Origin: Bacteroidota bacterium
GTDB taxonomy: Bacteria; Bacteroidota; Bacteroidia; B-17B0; Aurantibacillaceae
Assembly (NCBI GenBank): GCA_013697245.1
Contig: JACCXH010000073.1
Coordinates: 53,634-117,633, forward strand
DNA: 64,000 nucleotides
Direction: 5' to 3'
The notes beneath the pieces were generated by a model. That model worked only from the letters and a program-made list of their open reading frames with translations. It was not told the origin of the DNA and made no database searches. Shown piece after piece: positions 54,574 through 62,179 of this stretch; position 1 is the first letter of the stretch; every line of letters begins with the position of its first letter. A program made the position numbers and the translations under genes.

Positions 54574-54978
54574 ATGACCCCAACAGAAAATTTACATTAT
54601 GCAATCGGTCAAATAGCCTACGCTATTGCCCGTGCGGATGGCGAAGTTCAAAAAGAAGAACGTTTAAAATTTCATAATATAGTAGAGGCTGAACTACGTT
54701 GTAAAGACCACGCTTTTGATATTTCGGACATTATCTTTCAAATAATGAACAGGGATAAAACTTCAACACAAGACGCTTACGATGGCGCTATGAATCAGAT
54801 TCGTACAAACAGCCATTATTTGAGCCCACAACTTAAAGCAACATTCATTAATGTCATGGAAAAAGTTGCGAAAGCTTATAAGCCGGTAACAATTGACGAA
54901 ATGTTACTACTTGAAAAATTTAAAAAAGACATAGCCCCATTAAAAGGTGATGCTATTTTCTTCGAAAGCAAAGTTTAA
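54574..54978 (+). CDS. TerB-like protein
   Basis: All-helical protein of 134 residues of the TerB (tellurite-resistance B) type. The helix-loop AIARADGEVQKEERLKFHNI (about 16-35) resembles the acidic metal-binding start of TerB, and DISDIIFQIMNRDK is a later helix. No Ter partner genes occur nearby. Preceded by its own candidate operator, so probably transcribed separately from patatin. Confidence 0.8.
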   Translation: MTPTENLHYAIGQIAYAIARADGEVQKEERLKFHNIVEAELRCKDHAFDISDIIFQIMNRDKTSTQDAYDGAMNQIRTNSHYLSPQLKATFINVMEKVAKAYKPVTIDEMLLLEKFKKDIAPLKGDAIFFESKV

Positions 54979-55079
54979 CCTAGAAAGCAAAGGCTTAAAA
55001 GTTTGACGTCTGCTAAAGATAAAAAAAGACCCATTCCACCGGATCTTAAAACCTAACTGTTAGTGCTTCGTTTAAAATA

Positions 55080-55241
55080 TTAAGGGCGAATAAACCATTT
55101 AATAAGTGTGAACTCTAAAACTATTATCCCTAAAGGCGTTACCCAATAATCATAAAGGGTGCCCATCTGTGCTTCACCTAAAGGTATGCAATTTGTAGGT
55201 AAATACTGACAAAGATCATCCCTCTTGCTAACGAAACGCAT
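55080..55241 (-). CDS. Possible small membrane protein (53 aa)
   Basis: Short frame on the minus strand from ATG 55241 to TAA 55080, in an otherwise gene-free stretch between TerB-like and the first Cys-rich gene. The polar N-terminal half has two Cys (DLCQYLPTNCIP). The C-terminal half is one hydrophobic segment (WVTPLGIIVLEFTLIKWF) closed by Arg-Pro. The protein-like layout argues for a real gene, but there is no comparative support. Confidence 0.4.
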   Translation of the reverse strand: MRFVSKRDDLCQYLPTNCIPLGEAQMGTLYDYWVTPLGIIVLEFTLIKWFIRP

Positions 55242-55286
55242 GGTCAGCTATTTATATAAAATAGAAATTTGAAAGATAATTTATTA

Positions 55287-55335
55287 GGCAACAGTAATAC
55301 TGACGAACCGATCAACAGCGGCACTGAAGAAAAAC
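55287..55335 (+). repeat. Tandem leader repeat pair upstream of first Cys-rich gene
   Basis: Two adjacent 23-bp units (55287-55309, 55310-55332) with consensus rrCAACAGyrryACTGAmGAA. A homologous pair with the same period precedes the second Cys-rich gene at 55685-55731. The pair ends about 15 bp before the ATG. Confidence 0.6.
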
Positions 55336-55350
55336 TAATCAAATGAAAAA

Positions 55351-55677
55351 ATGAAAAATGAAAAAAATTGTATCGACGCTTGCTTAGCTTGCCTTGTAAC
55401 ATGCGAAACATGTTTAACAAGTTGTATTAATGATGGCCGCAAAGAATGCGCTTCTCTATGCCGCGATTGCGCTGACATTTGTGTTTTATGCGCAAGACTT
55501 GAAGCGCGGGACTCTAAATACGGACACGACTTACATATTTTATGCGCTAAAATATGCAAAGCATGTGCGATAGAATGTGCAAAACATGCTGCTCATCACA
55601 CAAGTTGTAAAGAGTGTGCTGAAGCTTGTGCAAAATGTGCTGCTGCTTGCGAAGAACTTGCAACTGCAAAAGCATAA
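55351..55677 (+). CDS. Cytosolic Cys-rich four-helix protein (DUF326/Csp-like, copper-binding)
   Basis: Protein of 108 residues with 20 Cys spaced mostly as CxxC and CxxxC along predicted helices (CLACLVTCETCLTSC, CASLCRDCADICVLC, CAKICKACAIEC, CKECAEACAKCAAAC). It matches the DUF326/Csp copper-storage fold: many Cys line the core of a four-helix bundle and bind Cu(I). Without a signal peptide it should be cytosolic, like Csp3. Start is ATG 55351; the ATG at 55343 hits a stop after two codons. Paired with the exported paralogue downstream. Confidence 0.9.
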   Translation: MKNEKNCIDACLACLVTCETCLTSCINDGRKECASLCRDCADICVLCARLEARDSKYGHDLHILCAKICKACAIECAKHAAHHTSCKECAEACAKCAAACEELATAKA

Positions 55678-55684
55678 TAAAATC

Positions 55685-55731
55685 GAGCAACAGCGATTCT
55701 GAAGACCGGGCAACAGCGGAACTGACGAAAA
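55685..55731 (+). repeat. Tandem leader repeat pair upstream of second Cys-rich gene
   Basis: Units 55685-55707 and 55708-55730, each containing CAACAGCG and (A/T)CTGA(A/C)GA, matching the pair before the first Cys-rich gene. Located between the two genes, ending about 20 bp before the second ATG. Confidence 0.6.
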
Positions 55732-55749
55732 AATAAATAAACAAATAAA

Positions 55750-56172
55750 ATGAAAAAAGTAATTTTAGTATTGGCCGCAATTGGAGTAATTACAATGGCC
55801 GCAACAACAAAAATGTCATCGTTAAATGATAAAGTAATTGTAACGAATAAAATAACAAATGAAAAATACAAGGCATGTATTGAGGCGTGTGAAGAAGCAA
55901 GCGAAGCGTGTAAGAAATGCGAAAGTAAGTGTTCAAAAGACAAGGATGCTAAAATGGCTGTTTGTACCCAACTTTGTAAAGATTGTGTAATCGCTTGCAA
56001 AGCCGCAACCAAAGCAATGTCCACGAATAGTGCAAATGTAAAGAGCGAATGCGCAGAGTGCGCCAAGGCATGCGAAAAATGCGCAACTGAATGTGATAAA
56101 TTTACTACCGACCATTGCAAAAAATGTGCAACTGACTGCCGCAAAGCAGCTAAGTTGTGCAATGAAATGTAA
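55750..56172 (+). CDS. Exported Cys-rich four-helix protein (Csp1-like)
   Basis: Protein of 140 residues. A signal peptide (MKKVILVLAAIGVITMAAT) is followed by a Cys-rich helical domain with 18 Cys (CIEACEEASEACKKC, CTQLCKDCVIAC, CAECAKACEKCATEC, CKKCATDCRKAAKLC), much like secreted Csp1. It would buffer copper in the periplasm while its neighbour does so in the cytosol. It shares the leader repeat with the upstream gene and has a hairpin terminator after it. Confidence 0.88.
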   Translation: MKKVILVLAAIGVITMAATTKMSSLNDKVIVTNKITNEKYKACIEACEEASEACKKCESKCSKDKDAKMAVCTQLCKDCVIACKAATKAMSTNSANVKSECAECAKACEKCATECDKFTTDHCKKCATDCRKAAKLCNEM

Positions 56173-56187
56173 GATCGTAAACCTATC

Positions 56188-56223
56188 AAAAATCCCTGCC
56201 ATAACAATTGGTGGGGTTTTTTT
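56188..56223 (+). terminator. Terminator after the Cys-rich genes
   Basis: Stem AAATCCC / GGGGTTT extended by CCA / TGG across a small internal loop, then seven T. It starts 16 bp after the stop codon. Confidence 0.65.
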
Positions 56224-56278
56224 GGCGGGAATAGAACTTCATTGAAAAGGAATCGTTTCTCATTTTTTCAAATTTTAA

Positions 56279-56387
56279 GTGTTTCACCTAAGTTTTTTTT
56301 AGTGAAACACCCGTTATTACTGAGATTGAAACATGTTTCACTTAATTTTTTCAAATGGTGAAACAAAAAATTTCACTCTCCTGAAAC
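56279..56387. repeat. Cluster of GTTTCAC/GTGAAAC elements near the right island end
   Basis: Seven copies of TTTCA/TGAAA in about 110 bp in both orientations: inverted pair GTGTTTCAC (56279-56287) and GTGAAACAC (56302-56310), perfect 14-bp palindrome TGAAACATGTTTCA (56327-56340), then GTGAAAC at 56358, TTTCAC at 56371 and TGAAAC at 56382. They lie 110-220 bp inside the tRNA attachment site, as recombinase arm-type sites would. Confidence 0.55.
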
Positions 56388-56441
56388 AAAGAATAAACAA
56401 ATGTCGGTTAACTGCGGGGTTATTCAAAACTCCTTGAACGC

Positions 56442-56465
56442 AAAACCCGCTGTTGAAGCGGGTTA
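56442..56465 (-). terminator. Probable tRNA-Arg terminator
   Basis: Perfect 8-bp stem AACCCGCT / AGCGGGTT with five-base loop, followed on the minus strand by TTTT. It lies about 33 bp after the 3' end of the tRNA, inside the island. Confidence 0.6.
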
Positions 56466-56496
56466 AAGCGGGTTGATTTGTTTAAAACTTTCTTCA

Positions 56497-56517
56497 GTGG
56501 CTCCGCTCAGAATCGAA
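56497..56517. repeat. Right attachment-site repeat inside tRNA-Arg
   Basis: 21 bp identical to 41653-41673, spanning the tRNA 3' part from the T-loop to one base past the discriminator. This copy is joined to the intact 5' part of the tRNA. Confidence 0.85.
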
Positions 56518-56569
56518 CTGAGATCTAAAGTTTAGGAAACTTCTATTCTATCCATTGAACTACGGTGCC
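56498..56569 (-). tRNA. tRNA-Arg (anticodon CCT)
   Basis: 72-nt cloverleaf without encoded CCA. Acceptor 5' GGCACCG, D-arm GTTC/GAAT with an AATGGATA loop, anticodon stem GAAGT/ACTTT with loop TTCCTAA (anticodon CCT, reads AGG), T-arm CTCAG-TTCGATT-CTGAG, acceptor 3' CGGAGCC, discriminator A. One A-A mismatch at acceptor pair 4-69, otherwise fully paired. It serves as the integration target of the island. Confidence 0.9.
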
Positions 56570-56743
56570 TTAGGTCTTTTATTCAAAAACCAGGGTACAA
56601 AAATAGCAAAATCGTTGGTATTAGGAAAAGATAAGACAATTAGAACCTTATATTGACAAAAATTAAGTAGAATTCTAAATTGTTTTAACAATAAGAATAA
56701 TATTTAATGCAGAAAAGAAAGACTATTTTTGAGTTTAAATTAG

Positions 56744-58819
56744 ATGAGATTTTTAAGAAACTTTTTTAGTATCGTTACTTTCTTAAGCTTGCAGTTTACA
56801 TTTGCGCAAACACTTAGTTTGCCTCCGCGTCAAAACACCATGCTTACAGGCAGCCAGTTTAGTGCCGCAATTGCACCATTAAGTTTAACCGCTCGCGAAA
56901 ATTATATCTATAATGAGGTCATTAGCGGTAACATTCCTAATTTTTACCGCACACTTACTCCAGTTACAAGTACCGCTATTATTGCAGCGCAAACTAAAAG
57001 CGTTACTTATTATGTAATTCCTGATTATTTAGCGGTGGGCCCCGACACGAATTATTTTTTATGCCCAATGTCGCCCATGTTGGCCACAAAAATTGCCGAT
57101 ACATTGGGTTGCACTTTGCCAACGCGCAAAATGGTAAACGATATTTATGCGCAGGCCACACTTACAATGGTGCCGTTAACGATTCCCGCAAGTGGCACCA
57201 TGACTACCGTACAAGCTTTTGCCCAGCATAATATCATGGTAAAAAATCAAAGGGCTACTTTTGTTTCAACGTATTCATTAGGGACATTAACCGGTGGAGA
57301 TAAAAAAGACATCATTATTTCTAATTTAATTTATTCAACCGCTAACCGTGTTATTATTTATGGTTGGCATACTTCTGTTGGTAATCCCATCCAACCCATG
57401 ACCAATGTGCATGCCGATACCTATATGGATTATAGCCATGGCATTCGTTTAGTTCAGAATGATGTGATGTATTATTCTACGCCAACTACGGTGAAAGCTA
57501 TTTTACAATCTACTTTAAACGCATTGTTAAGTGACGAAGGGGTGATCAATCCACCTGAATATCCTTACGGAAATCCTATTACATCTTTAGCTGTACCCAA
57601 ATCTTTTGCGGTATTAAATAAAGGCAATAATACCATTGATATAAAAGTAAAGAACGACGGGCAGGTAACGCATTATAAAGTTTATACAAGTAACAATGGT
57701 GTTTCATTTAGCCCGCCGCTAACAATTATAAAAACGGCTTTGAATTTAAGTGCCGTTACCGCTAACCAACCTTGTTATATAAAAATAGCGGCATATAATT
57801 CTACTTATTCTGTTACCTCTGCAACTTCAGAGGTACTGGCAGCTGTGCCATGTAACATCCAGGATTCATTACTGGTAGTAAATGGTTTTGATAGAGTAGT
57901 TGCGGGCAATACATTCGATTTTATTAAACAACATGGCGGTAGTGCTTTTAGTAATAGCATTTATTTTTCTTCAGCAACCAATGAAGCCATACAGGACGGT
58001 TTGTTTAATGTAAATACTTACAAAGCCCTTGACTGGTTGTTAGGAAAAGAAAGTACAATTAACGAAACATTTAATACTACAGAACAAACAGCAGTATCAA
58101 ATTATTTAAAACAAGGCGGTAATTTATTGGTAAGTGGAAGCGAAATTGGCTGGGATCTTGATCAAAATGGTAGTGTGGCAGATCAAAATTTTTATAATAA
58201 TTATTTAAAAGCAAATTATGTAAGCGACGCACCTAACAGCCAGCCTTCAACATGGTATGCGGCCCCGAAAGAAATTTCACAGGTATTTACAGCAAACGAT
58301 ACGCTAAATTTTGATAATGGAAGTAACGGAACCTATAATGTAGATTATCCGGATGTAATTACAACTAGTAACGGCAGCTCAACTTGTTTACGCTATACTT
58401 CTGCTTTAACTGATCATGCGGCGGTTTGTTACAGCGGACTTTTCCCTTCAGGCACTGTGCCGGGCAAACTCATACACATGGCATTTCCGTTTGAAACAGT
58501 TTATCCTGCAACAAAGCGAAATGATTTGATGAAAGATATCTGGCATTATTTTTTCGCTTCGGCAATTGTGACTGCAGTGAAAAATAATTTGAACGAAAAA
58601 GATATTTTAATTTACCCGAATCCCGCTAATAAGAATTTATTTTTACAACAGAACGAAGAGATAAAACAAATAAGAATTATCGATCTGCAAGGTCGCGAGA
58701 TCATGAATAATTATACAGATGCTAAACAAATTAATATTGAAGGATTACTGAAAGGAATTTATTTTGTAGAAGTAACTACTCTTACAAATAAAATCACGAA
58801 GAAATTTGTGAAAGATTGA
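56744..58819 (+). CDS. T9SS-secreted protein of unknown function
   Basis: Protein of 691 residues: signal peptide (1-21, ending FTFAQ), an N-terminal region of about 250 residues that I cannot place, a fibronectin-III-like beta domain (about 285-370, NTIDIKVKNDGQVTHYKVY), a domain of about 200 residues (375-600) with a GATase1/flavodoxin-like pattern (DSLLVVNGFDRV, NYLKQGGNLLVSGSEIGWDL), and a T9SS type A domain at the end (YPNPANKNLFL, IIDLQGREIM, LLKGIYFVEV). Surface or secreted. First core gene right of the tRNA. Confidence 0.88.
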   Translation: MRFLRNFFSIVTFLSLQFTFAQTLSLPPRQNTMLTGSQFSAAIAPLSLTARENYIYNEVISGNIPNFYRTLTPVTSTAIIAAQTKSVTYYVIPDYLAVGPDTNYFLCPMSPMLATKIADTLGCTLPTRKMVNDIYAQATLTMVPLTIPASGTMTTVQAFAQHNIMVKNQRATFVSTYSLGTLTGGDKKDIIISNLIYSTANRVIIYGWHTSVGNPIQPMTNVHADTYMDYSHGIRLVQNDVMYYSTPTTVKAILQSTLNALLSDEGVINPPEYPYGNPITSLAVPKSFAVLNKGNNTIDIKVKNDGQVTHYKVYTSNNGVSFSPPLTIIKTALNLSAVTANQPCYIKIAAYNSTYSVTSATSEVLAAVPCNIQDSLLVVNGFDRVVAGNTFDFIKQHGGSAFSNSIYFSSATNEAIQDGLFNVNTYKALDWLLGKESTINETFNTTEQTAVSNYLKQGGNLLVSGSEIGWDLDQNGSVADQNFYNNYLKANYVSDAPNSQPSTWYAAPKEISQVFTANDTLNFDNGSNGTYNVDYPDVITTSNGSSTCLRYTSALTDHAAVCYSGLFPSGTVPGKLIHMAFPFETVYPATKRNDLMKDIWHYFFASAIVTAVKNNLNEKDILIYPNPANKNLFLQQNEEIKQIRIIDLQGREIMNNYTDAKQINIEGLLKGIYFVEVTTLTNKITKKFVKD

Positions 58820-58838
58820 TCAGGTAATTATACTAAAT

Positions 58839-58871
58839 AAAAAAGCCTTCCAAATATTGGAAGGCTTTTTT
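58839..58871. terminator. Bidirectional terminator
   Basis: Perfect 14-bp stem AAAAAGCCTTCCAA / TTGGAAGGCTTTTT between the convergent T9SS protein and M1 peptidase genes. Confidence 0.9.
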
Positions 58872-58887
58872 AATAATTCAGAATAAA

Positions 58888-60873
58888 CTATTGTTTAATT
58901 ATTTTTTGAGAGTATCTTTCGTTACCGCTTACATCAGATAGTTTTAAAATGTAAATACCGTTAGTGTAATTGCTCAAGTCAAAATTAACTTCTGAGGCCA
59001 ATTTTTTTTCTGCTAATTTTTTACCCGTCATATCAAATACCTCTGCTTTGCCTTCTATTGTTTGATCTGCACTTAAAGTAAATATTCCTTTTGTTGGATT
59101 AGGGCCAAGTTTAATAGTTGAAAATAAATTTTCGTTCTCTTTTACTCCTAACGAATTATCTAATGCAGGTCCAACCACTTTATTAATGATCCAGTTGTTA
59201 GGGTCGCAAACAACACCGGTTGGTGTACCAAGCATATTAAAGGTATAAGTTTCAACTGCATTACTGTGCATTACTCTAACTGTTGTATCAGGGAAACCTG
59301 AGCGTGTAATTTTATATTCCATTGGTGTTATGAATAAAGGAATAGAAGACGGAAAACTAGTTGTTTGTGTACTTTTAAGAATGGCCATATTTCCTGAAAA
59401 ATAATATTTTACATTAAACGTTGGATAACCTTCGCCATAATACCATTGATTAAAGAACTGGGTAGCGTTAATGCCGGTTTGCGTTTGATAATAATTTTTA
59501 AAATCAATTACGGATGCTGTACTTTTTTTGTAAGTATTTTGAAAGCCACGTAATGTATTAAACCAAACACTATCATTGTTGGTTAAGAACTGAAGTGAGC
59601 GAATAATAGAACCACCTTTATCGTAAGTTAAACGTGAATCAAAAATTATATTGGCGTCTAAGGTGTCGTGGTTTGTAACCCAAACTTTTCCACCCGCTTG
59701 TTGCATAACATTTTGATGGGCTGTATTTAAGTTCGATGCAAAATTGGCATTATCTAAATATTGCGCTACCAAAAATTCTGTGTAAACGGCAAAACCTTCA
59801 TTTATCCAAATATCTCCCCAACCTTTGCAGGTTACGTTATCTCCAAACCATTGATGGCCTAATTCGTGCGCATCGATATAATAATCAAAAAATCCAAGGC
59901 TGGTCATAGTTTGATGTTCCATACCTCCTCCAAATGGCGCCATACTATGCCCGTATTTTTCTTTGTAAAAAGGATACATGCCATACATTTTACTTTCAAA
60001 CTCTAATACAGCAGGCATTTTATTTAACTGCATTTTTTGAGAATTAAAAGCGGGATTATTTATGGCGTTATCGTAAATATAATTTTGAATTAAAATAGAA
60101 TCTCCTGGCAAGTATAATGGATGCGCATATAGGTTATATTCTTTATATTTTGCAACGGCAACCGAGATCAAATAAAAATCAATTGGTATTCTTGATTGCC
60201 AATCGTAACGTTTTTTATTTCCAATAACCGTAGTGTTCTTAAGTAACCCATTTGAACCCACTTTATTTAAAGAGTCGGTTGTAACAGAAACCCAACTGGA
60301 ATCTATTTTATCAGTTAAAATTTGTTTACAGGGCCACCAGTGGTAGGCAACAATGCTTTCGCTTAAGCTCCAGGTTACCTGGTTACCCCATGAGCCTGAA
60401 GTGCCGGTGCTAAACCCGCTGCCAATGGCCGATCCGCCAACAGGAGGATTTCCATGATAATAAACAAATACAGTAAATGATTGATTGCTTAGCAGCGGAA
60501 TAGTAGGCGCTACTTTTAAGATACTGTCTTTTCTTGAATAGGTCATTAATGCACCGTTAAAACGTATCGAATCAATAATATGATTTTGATGGATCAAACA
60601 GGCAAAGGTATCCAAAGCGGTTGCGGTAACTGTTGCAACGGTTTTAACGCCGCCACTTACAAATTTAGTATTACGCTCAAGGTTAAGCATGAGGTGTACA
60701 AATTTCACATCATATTTCATCTCATGTGATATTTGTGGATTTAAAGCAGAGGTTCTGGCCTGATGATTAATAATCGAAGCCATAGAAGCCTGTTTAGCTT
60801 TTGAACAAAAATGCTGTTGCGCATTTGCAATACCAGTTACAATAATGGCGATGGAAAATAATAGTTTTTTCAT
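58888..60873 (-). CDS. M1-family aminopeptidase with T9SS sorting domain
   Basis: Zinc metallopeptidase of 661 residues. Signal peptide (1-18, ending GIANAQ). M1 domain: substrate-site motif FGGGMEHQTMTSLG (the family's GAMEN-like block, about 312-325), zinc site HELGHQWFGDNVTC (about 337-350) and the third ligand Glu in WINEGFAVYTEF (about 358-369). A helical tail follows, then a T9SS type A domain in the last about 85 residues (LGPNPTKGIFTL, VFDMTGKKLAE, TNGIYILKL). Secreted to or beyond the cell surface for peptide breakdown. Confidence 0.94.
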   Translation of the reverse strand: MKKLLFSIAIIVTGIANAQQHFCSKAKQASMASIINHQARTSALNPQISHEMKYDVKFVHLMLNLERNTKFVSGGVKTVATVTATALDTFACLIHQNHIIDSIRFNGALMTYSRKDSILKVAPTIPLLSNQSFTVFVYYHGNPPVGGSAIGSGFSTGTSGSWGNQVTWSLSESIVAYHWWPCKQILTDKIDSSWVSVTTDSLNKVGSNGLLKNTTVIGNKKRYDWQSRIPIDFYLISVAVAKYKEYNLYAHPLYLPGDSILIQNYIYDNAINNPAFNSQKMQLNKMPAVLEFESKMYGMYPFYKEKYGHSMAPFGGGMEHQTMTSLGFFDYYIDAHELGHQWFGDNVTCKGWGDIWINEGFAVYTEFLVAQYLDNANFASNLNTAHQNVMQQAGGKVWVTNHDTLDANIIFDSRLTYDKGGSIIRSLQFLTNNDSVWFNTLRGFQNTYKKSTASVIDFKNYYQTQTGINATQFFNQWYYGEGYPTFNVKYYFSGNMAILKSTQTTSFPSSIPLFITPMEYKITRSGFPDTTVRVMHSNAVETYTFNMLGTPTGVVCDPNNWIINKVVGPALDNSLGVKENENLFSTIKLGPNPTKGIFTLSADQTIEGKAEVFDMTGKKLAEKKLASEVNFDLSNYTNGIYILKLSDVSGNERYSQKIIKQ

Positions 60874-61000
60874 GTATAATATTAGTTATTGCAATATACG
60901 CCCGTTTCTTTTTAGATAAAAAACCGCTCATCACTATTTTAGACATAATTAAATCGAATAATTTTTATGAATTGTGGAATTTGCATGTAACTTTGCCCTG

Positions 61001-62023
61001 ATGTTAAAGAACGATCTTTTATTAAGAGCAGCTAAAGGCCAGGATGTAGAGCGGGCACCGGTTTGGTTGATGCGTCAGGCAGGCAGGGTATTGCCTGAGT
61101 ACAGGGCTACGCGGGCTAAAACAAAAAGTTTTATAGAGTTTGTAAAAAACCCTGAATTAGCCTGTGAGGTTACCATTCAGCCGGTTGATATTTTAGGGGT
61201 GGATGCGGCCATTATTTTTAGCGATATTTTAGTGATACCTGAAGCTATGGGCCTACCTTACCAGATGATAGAAGCTAAAGGGCCATGGTTCGAACAAACT
61301 ATAAAAAGCAAAACAGATATCGATAATTTAAAAATCGCGGAAGCCGGCGATCTTGATTATGTAATGAAAGCACTTCAACTCACAAAAAAAGAACTAAATA
61401 ACCGCGTACCCTTGATCGGCTTTGCCGGTGCGCCATGGACCTTATTTGCTTATATGATCGAAGGTAGCGGTAGCAAAACGTTTAGTAAAGCAAAACAATT
61501 TTTATATACTCAACCCGAGCTATCGCATCAATTATTAGAGAAAATAACTTTAAGCACTATTAATTATTTAAAAGGCCAGGTTGCTGCCGGGGCGGATATT
61601 TTGCAGTTGTTTGATTCGTGGGCCGGTGTGCTAAGCGAAAAAATGTATTATGAATTTTCTTTAAAATATATTTCAAAAATTTGCGATGCTTTATCGCCAT
61701 TGGTGCCTGTTACGGTATTTGCTAAAGATGCGCATTACGCCCTTAAAAATATTGCTGATACAAGTTGCAGCTCAATTGGTTTAGATTGGACCATTGATCC
61801 AAAGCAAGCACGCAGTCAAACAAGCGGTAAAACATTACAGGGTAATGCAGACCCGTGTTTGTTATATGCCAATGAGAAAAAAATTATTTCAGAAACTCAT
61901 GCTATACTTAATGCTTTTGGAAAACCGCGCTACATTTGTAACTTGGGCCATGGCCTTTATCCGGATATTGACAAAGAGAAGGTAAAACTATTTGTGCAAA
62001 TTGTGAAGGACTATAAATGGTGA
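61001..62023 (+). CDS. hemE: Uroporphyrinogen decarboxylase
   Basis: Converts uroporphyrinogen III to coproporphyrinogen III in haem synthesis. The ATG at 61001 gives 340 residues and starts just before the conserved domain; a GTG nine codons upstream is possible. Signatures: [18 protein letters not shown] (about 17-34), [14 protein letters not shown] with the catalytic Asp, [16 protein letters not shown] (about 136-151), LFDSWAG and the C-terminal NLGHGLYPD. Confidence 0.96.
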   Translation: MLKNDLLLRAAKGQDVERAPVWLMRQAGRVLPEYRATRAKTKSFIEFVKNPELACEVTIQPVDILGVDAAIIFSDILVIPEAMGLPYQMIEAKGPWFEQTIKSKTDIDNLKIAEAGDLDYVMKALQLTKKELNNRVPLIGFAGAPWTLFAYMIEGSGSKTFSKAKQFLYTQPELSHQLLEKITLSTINYLKGQVAAGADILQLFDSWAGVLSEKMYYEFSLKYISKICDALSPLVPVTVFAKDAHYALKNIADTSCSSIGLDWTIDPKQARSQTSGKTLQGNADPCLLYANEKKIISETHAILNAFGKPRYICNLGHGLYPDIDKEKVKLFVQIVKDYKW

Positions 62024-62030
62024 TTTTTCT

Positions 62031-62174
62031 GCCACTAATTTCACTAATTATTACAAATTATTGATTCGTGCAATGTGTGGCAAAGCCGCACATAATTTAT
62101 TACGGCAACAAATGTTGCCGTGAATTACACAAAATAGTATAACAAATACTAAAAAAATTAGAGTAATTAGTGGT
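62031..62174. repeat. MITE-like inverted-repeat element
   Basis: About 143 bp bounded by imperfect terminal inverted repeats of 22 bp (18 of 22 match; outer ends CCACTAATT at 62032-62040 and AATTAGTGG at 62165-62173). It contains a second hairpin ACGGCAACA-AA-TGTTGCCGT (62102-62121) and an imperfect one at 62073-62093. No coding capacity. It fills the gap between hemE and the anti-sigma gene. Confidence 0.5.
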
Positions 62175-62179
62175 TTAAA

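Larger units (their letters stand above)
54979..55350. other. 372-bp intergenic stretch
   Basis: Holds the 53-residue minus-strand frame and, at its right end, the tandem leader repeats of the first Cys-rich gene. No tRNA or terminator with a clean T-run was seen. Confidence 0.5.
41653..56517. mobile_element. tRNA-Arg-associated genomic island (about 14.8 kb)
   Basis: Bounded by a 21-bp perfect direct repeat of a tRNA 3' end, with the intact tRNA at the right end and the displaced fragment at the left, as expected after site-specific insertion downstream of a tRNA. Flanking genes are ordinary chromosomal secreted-protein genes. The interior carries about 20 stress, redox, nuclease, regulatory and metal-binding genes unlike the flanks. 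No integrase, relaxase, transposase or phage gene was found, so it may be immobile now or moved by a recombinase supplied elsewhere. Confidence 0.75.

Noticed and set aside
55335..56207. Long minus-strand frames opposite the Cys-rich genes, with Phe/His/Ala-rich translations
   Set aside because: They mirror the biased codons of the real Cys-rich genes on the plus strand; no plausible start or family.
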